In this document: one piece after another, positions 7,382 through 8,419 of the stretch | Layout: every line of letters begins with the position of its first letter | How positions within the stretch are numbered: the stretch's first letter is position 1 | Origin: Verrucomicrobia bacterium UBA2970 | GTDB lineage: Bacteria; Verrucomicrobiota; Verrucomicrobiia; Limisphaerales; AAA164-E04 | Reading direction: 5' to 3' | Assembly (NCBI GenBank): GCA_002348345.1 | Contig: DEAY01000286.1 | Span: 1 to 8,419 of the forward strand | Length of the DNA: 8,419 nt | Notes under the pieces: generated by a model | What the model was told of the DNA's origin: nothing | Seen by the model: only the letters and a program-made list of their open reading frames with translations | Databases searched by the model: none | Program-made: the position numbers and the translations under genes

Positions 7382-7923
7382 AGCGCAGGGGATGGCAGGT
7401 TGGCCCGCTGGGGTCCGTTTCTTCTATCTTCTGGGTGGTCTTTCATCGCGTTGGCGGCACTTCTCCCATGAACGGTTGGGCGTGGCGTCGGGAGTCAGGA
7501 ACTCCAATCCCAGCTGTTTTCCGCTGACACGGTCCGAAAGGCTTTTTCTTTTTGTCGGAGTCAAAACGTTTGGATCCCGACGATAACAAGGAAAACCAGG
7601 GATCGGTTTGTCAAGGTGCTTGACGATTTTCTGAAGTGGCAGACGGATGAATCTATCTTCGGCACCTTCTCAGAGCGGCGGCCCGATGAGCTCCAGTTCG
7701 GCACCGACGATCGCTAATTGAAGGAGCACAGAAACAACGGGAGTGACGCAAAATGGTCCCAAAATCCGCTGTCACCATGGGATCATCGAGGCAGGGCCGA
7801 TTGAGCCGATTGCAGGGGCGGGTTCGGGAGTGAATTGACATCGGGGCAGGGGGTCCCTTGCTTCGTTCTTGAAGTTGGGCGGGGATCGGGCGCATGCTGT
7901 TTCAACCGCCACCCACGCGCTCT
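7382..7923. other. 542-base intergenic region without a convincing gene
   Basis: No complete ORF here has family resemblance. On the plus strand one frame stays open from 7472 to a TAA at 7715-7717 (81 codons). Its last third reads like ordinary protein (RDRFVKVLDDFLKWQTDES and onward), but it has no ATG, GTG or TTG near its beginning, so it may be a decayed gene end or chance. A minus-strand ORF at 7653-7895 is Arg/Cys/Pro-rich and looks spurious. Pyrimidine-rich GCTTTTTCTTTTTG at about 7541-7554 lies between TCCGA and TCGGA arms, a poor terminator candidate. TTGACA at 7835-7840 is a perfect -35 hexamer 83 bases before the next start, but no good -10 lies 16-18 bases downstream. A 9-base near-tandem repeat (GCCGATTGA, GCCGATTGC) sits at 7796-7813. 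Confidence 0.6.
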
Positions 7924-8419
7924 ATGAAAGATGTTATTTTTAAGGTTCTTGTCGGCTGTCTTGTGGTCGCGATTGCGCTCGTCGTTCTAAGGCAGCGAAA
8001 CGTCAGCCAAGGCAAAGACAAGGAGGAATCGAAGACGGTGGCGACCCTCAAGGGGGCCTCGCAGTTTGATGAGAGTCACGCCTTCACTCGAACTTTGAGA
8101 AAGTTTGAGGAGTTAGTGAAGGCCTATTATGGAAAGCCGCTCGAATTTGAATTGTATCTCAACAGCGAATTGGGTTTAGAGAAGGACTACTTCGCCTATC
8201 TCTCCCAGGGGGGATCGCTGGACTACGCGATTGTTACACCGGCTCATATGTCGACTTTTTCCGACGTTGCCCCGCTGATTGACATGCCCTTTGTCTTCCG
8301 GGATCTGGATCACTGGGAGGCGGTGTTGTCCGGGGGGACCCTGCAACCCATTGAGGACGAGATTTCTGAGAAAGCCGATGTGATGTTGGTCGGTTATGCC
8401 GGGGGGGGGGGGAGAAACC
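7924..8419 (+). CDS. TRAP transporter substrate-binding protein, DctP family, N-terminal part (cut by window edge)
   Basis: This is the extracytoplasmic solute-binding subunit of a TRAP transporter, which delivers organic acids or similar solutes to a DctQM-type membrane pair that would be expected downstream. From the ATG at 7924, 165 codons are visible. A hydrophobic N-terminal segment (about 4-22, VIFKVLVGCLVVAIALVVL) would serve as signal or membrane anchor. No clear signal-peptidase I site follows, and LVGC at 9-12 resembles a lipobox but sits too early for a normal lipoprotein signal. Family features include DESHAFTRTLRKFEELV (50-66), ELYLNSELG (77-85), a GGSLDYAIVTPAHMSTF block (97-113), PLIDMPFVFRDLDHW (118-132) and GYAGGGGRN at the end. 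Arg164 aligns roughly with a ligand-contacting arginine of TRAP binding proteins. The substrate cannot be inferred. No Shine-Dalgarno site is visible before the start. Confidence 0.87.
   Translation, partial: MKDVIFKVLVGCLVVAIALVVLRQRNVSQGKDKEESKTVATLKGASQFDESHAFTRTLRKFEELVKAYYGKPLEFELYLNSELGLEKDYFAYLSQGGSLDYAIVTPAHMSTFSDVAPLIDMPFVFRDLDHWEAVLSGGTLQPIEDEISEKADVMLVGYAGGGGRN
8401..8412 (+). repeat. Twelve-G homopolymer inside the DctP-family gene
   Basis: Twelve consecutive G bases encode Gly160-Gly163 of the TRAP binding protein. The frame after the run gives Arg-Asn, which fits the family's G-x-R-N-like end of this motif, so the length is in frame as read. The window ends seven bases later. 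It may be a genuine slippage-prone tract, or a length or identity error at a contig end. Confidence 0.9.

Noticed and set aside
7835..7867. TTGACA as a sigma-70 promoter for the TRAP binding protein
   Set aside because: The -35 hexamer is perfect, but at 16-18 bases downstream there are only G/C-rich or TTGCTT-like sequences, so no promoter is called.
7653..7895. 80-residue minus-strand ORF in the long intergenic region
   Set aside because: Composition is Arg/Cys/Pro-rich with no recognisable motif, and it has no sign of a ribosome site. It looks like a random open frame in GC-rich DNA.
7932..7959. LVGC lipobox making the TRAP binding protein a lipoprotein
   Set aside because: The cysteine is residue 12 with only a few hydrophobic residues before it and more hydrophobic residues after it, unlike a real lipoprotein signal.

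Overview
The window looks like a fragment of a Planctomycetes-Verrucomicrobia-Chlamydiae (PVC) genome, most likely Verrucomicrobiota. The reasons are a Tat-exported DUF1501 protein, a membrane protein joining a kinase fold to PEGA and formylglycine-generating-enzyme (SUMF1/FGE) folds, G-rich sequence, and a general lack of clear Shine-Dalgarno sites before the start codons. This assignment is an inference from gene content; there is no rRNA or other marker gene.

Layout. Positions 1-650 (minus strand) hold the N-terminal 216 codons of quinolinate synthase NadA, cut by the left edge. A 132-base divergent intergenic region follows. A rightward pair comes next: an 886-residue degenerate-kinase/TM/PEGA/SUMF1-fold protein (783-3443) and a YihY/BrkB-family six-helix membrane protein with a C-terminal winged-helix-like extension (3507-4955). 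Facing this pair is a leftward HhH-GPD DNA glycosylase of the endonuclease III/MagIII-like group (5009-5779), with a small hairpin between the convergent genes. A second divergent region (5780-6013) leads into the DUF1501 protein (6014-7381). After about 540 bases without a convincing gene, a TRAP-type (DctP family) substrate-binding protein starts at 7924 and runs off the right edge just after a 12-G homopolymer.

How the genes relate. Most look like independent housekeeping or accessory genes: NAD biosynthesis, base-excision repair, an exported protein of unknown function, and solute uptake. The only plausible functional pair is the kinase-fold/SUMF1-fold membrane protein and the YihY/BrkB protein, which are codirectional and 63 bases apart. 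Nothing here shows that they act together.

I did not find a clear undescribed multi-gene system. The most unusual object is the 886-residue fusion. It has lost the signature catalytic residues of its kinase domain and the cysteines of its FGE domain, so it reads as a membrane-spanning sensing or scaffolding protein rather than an enzyme.
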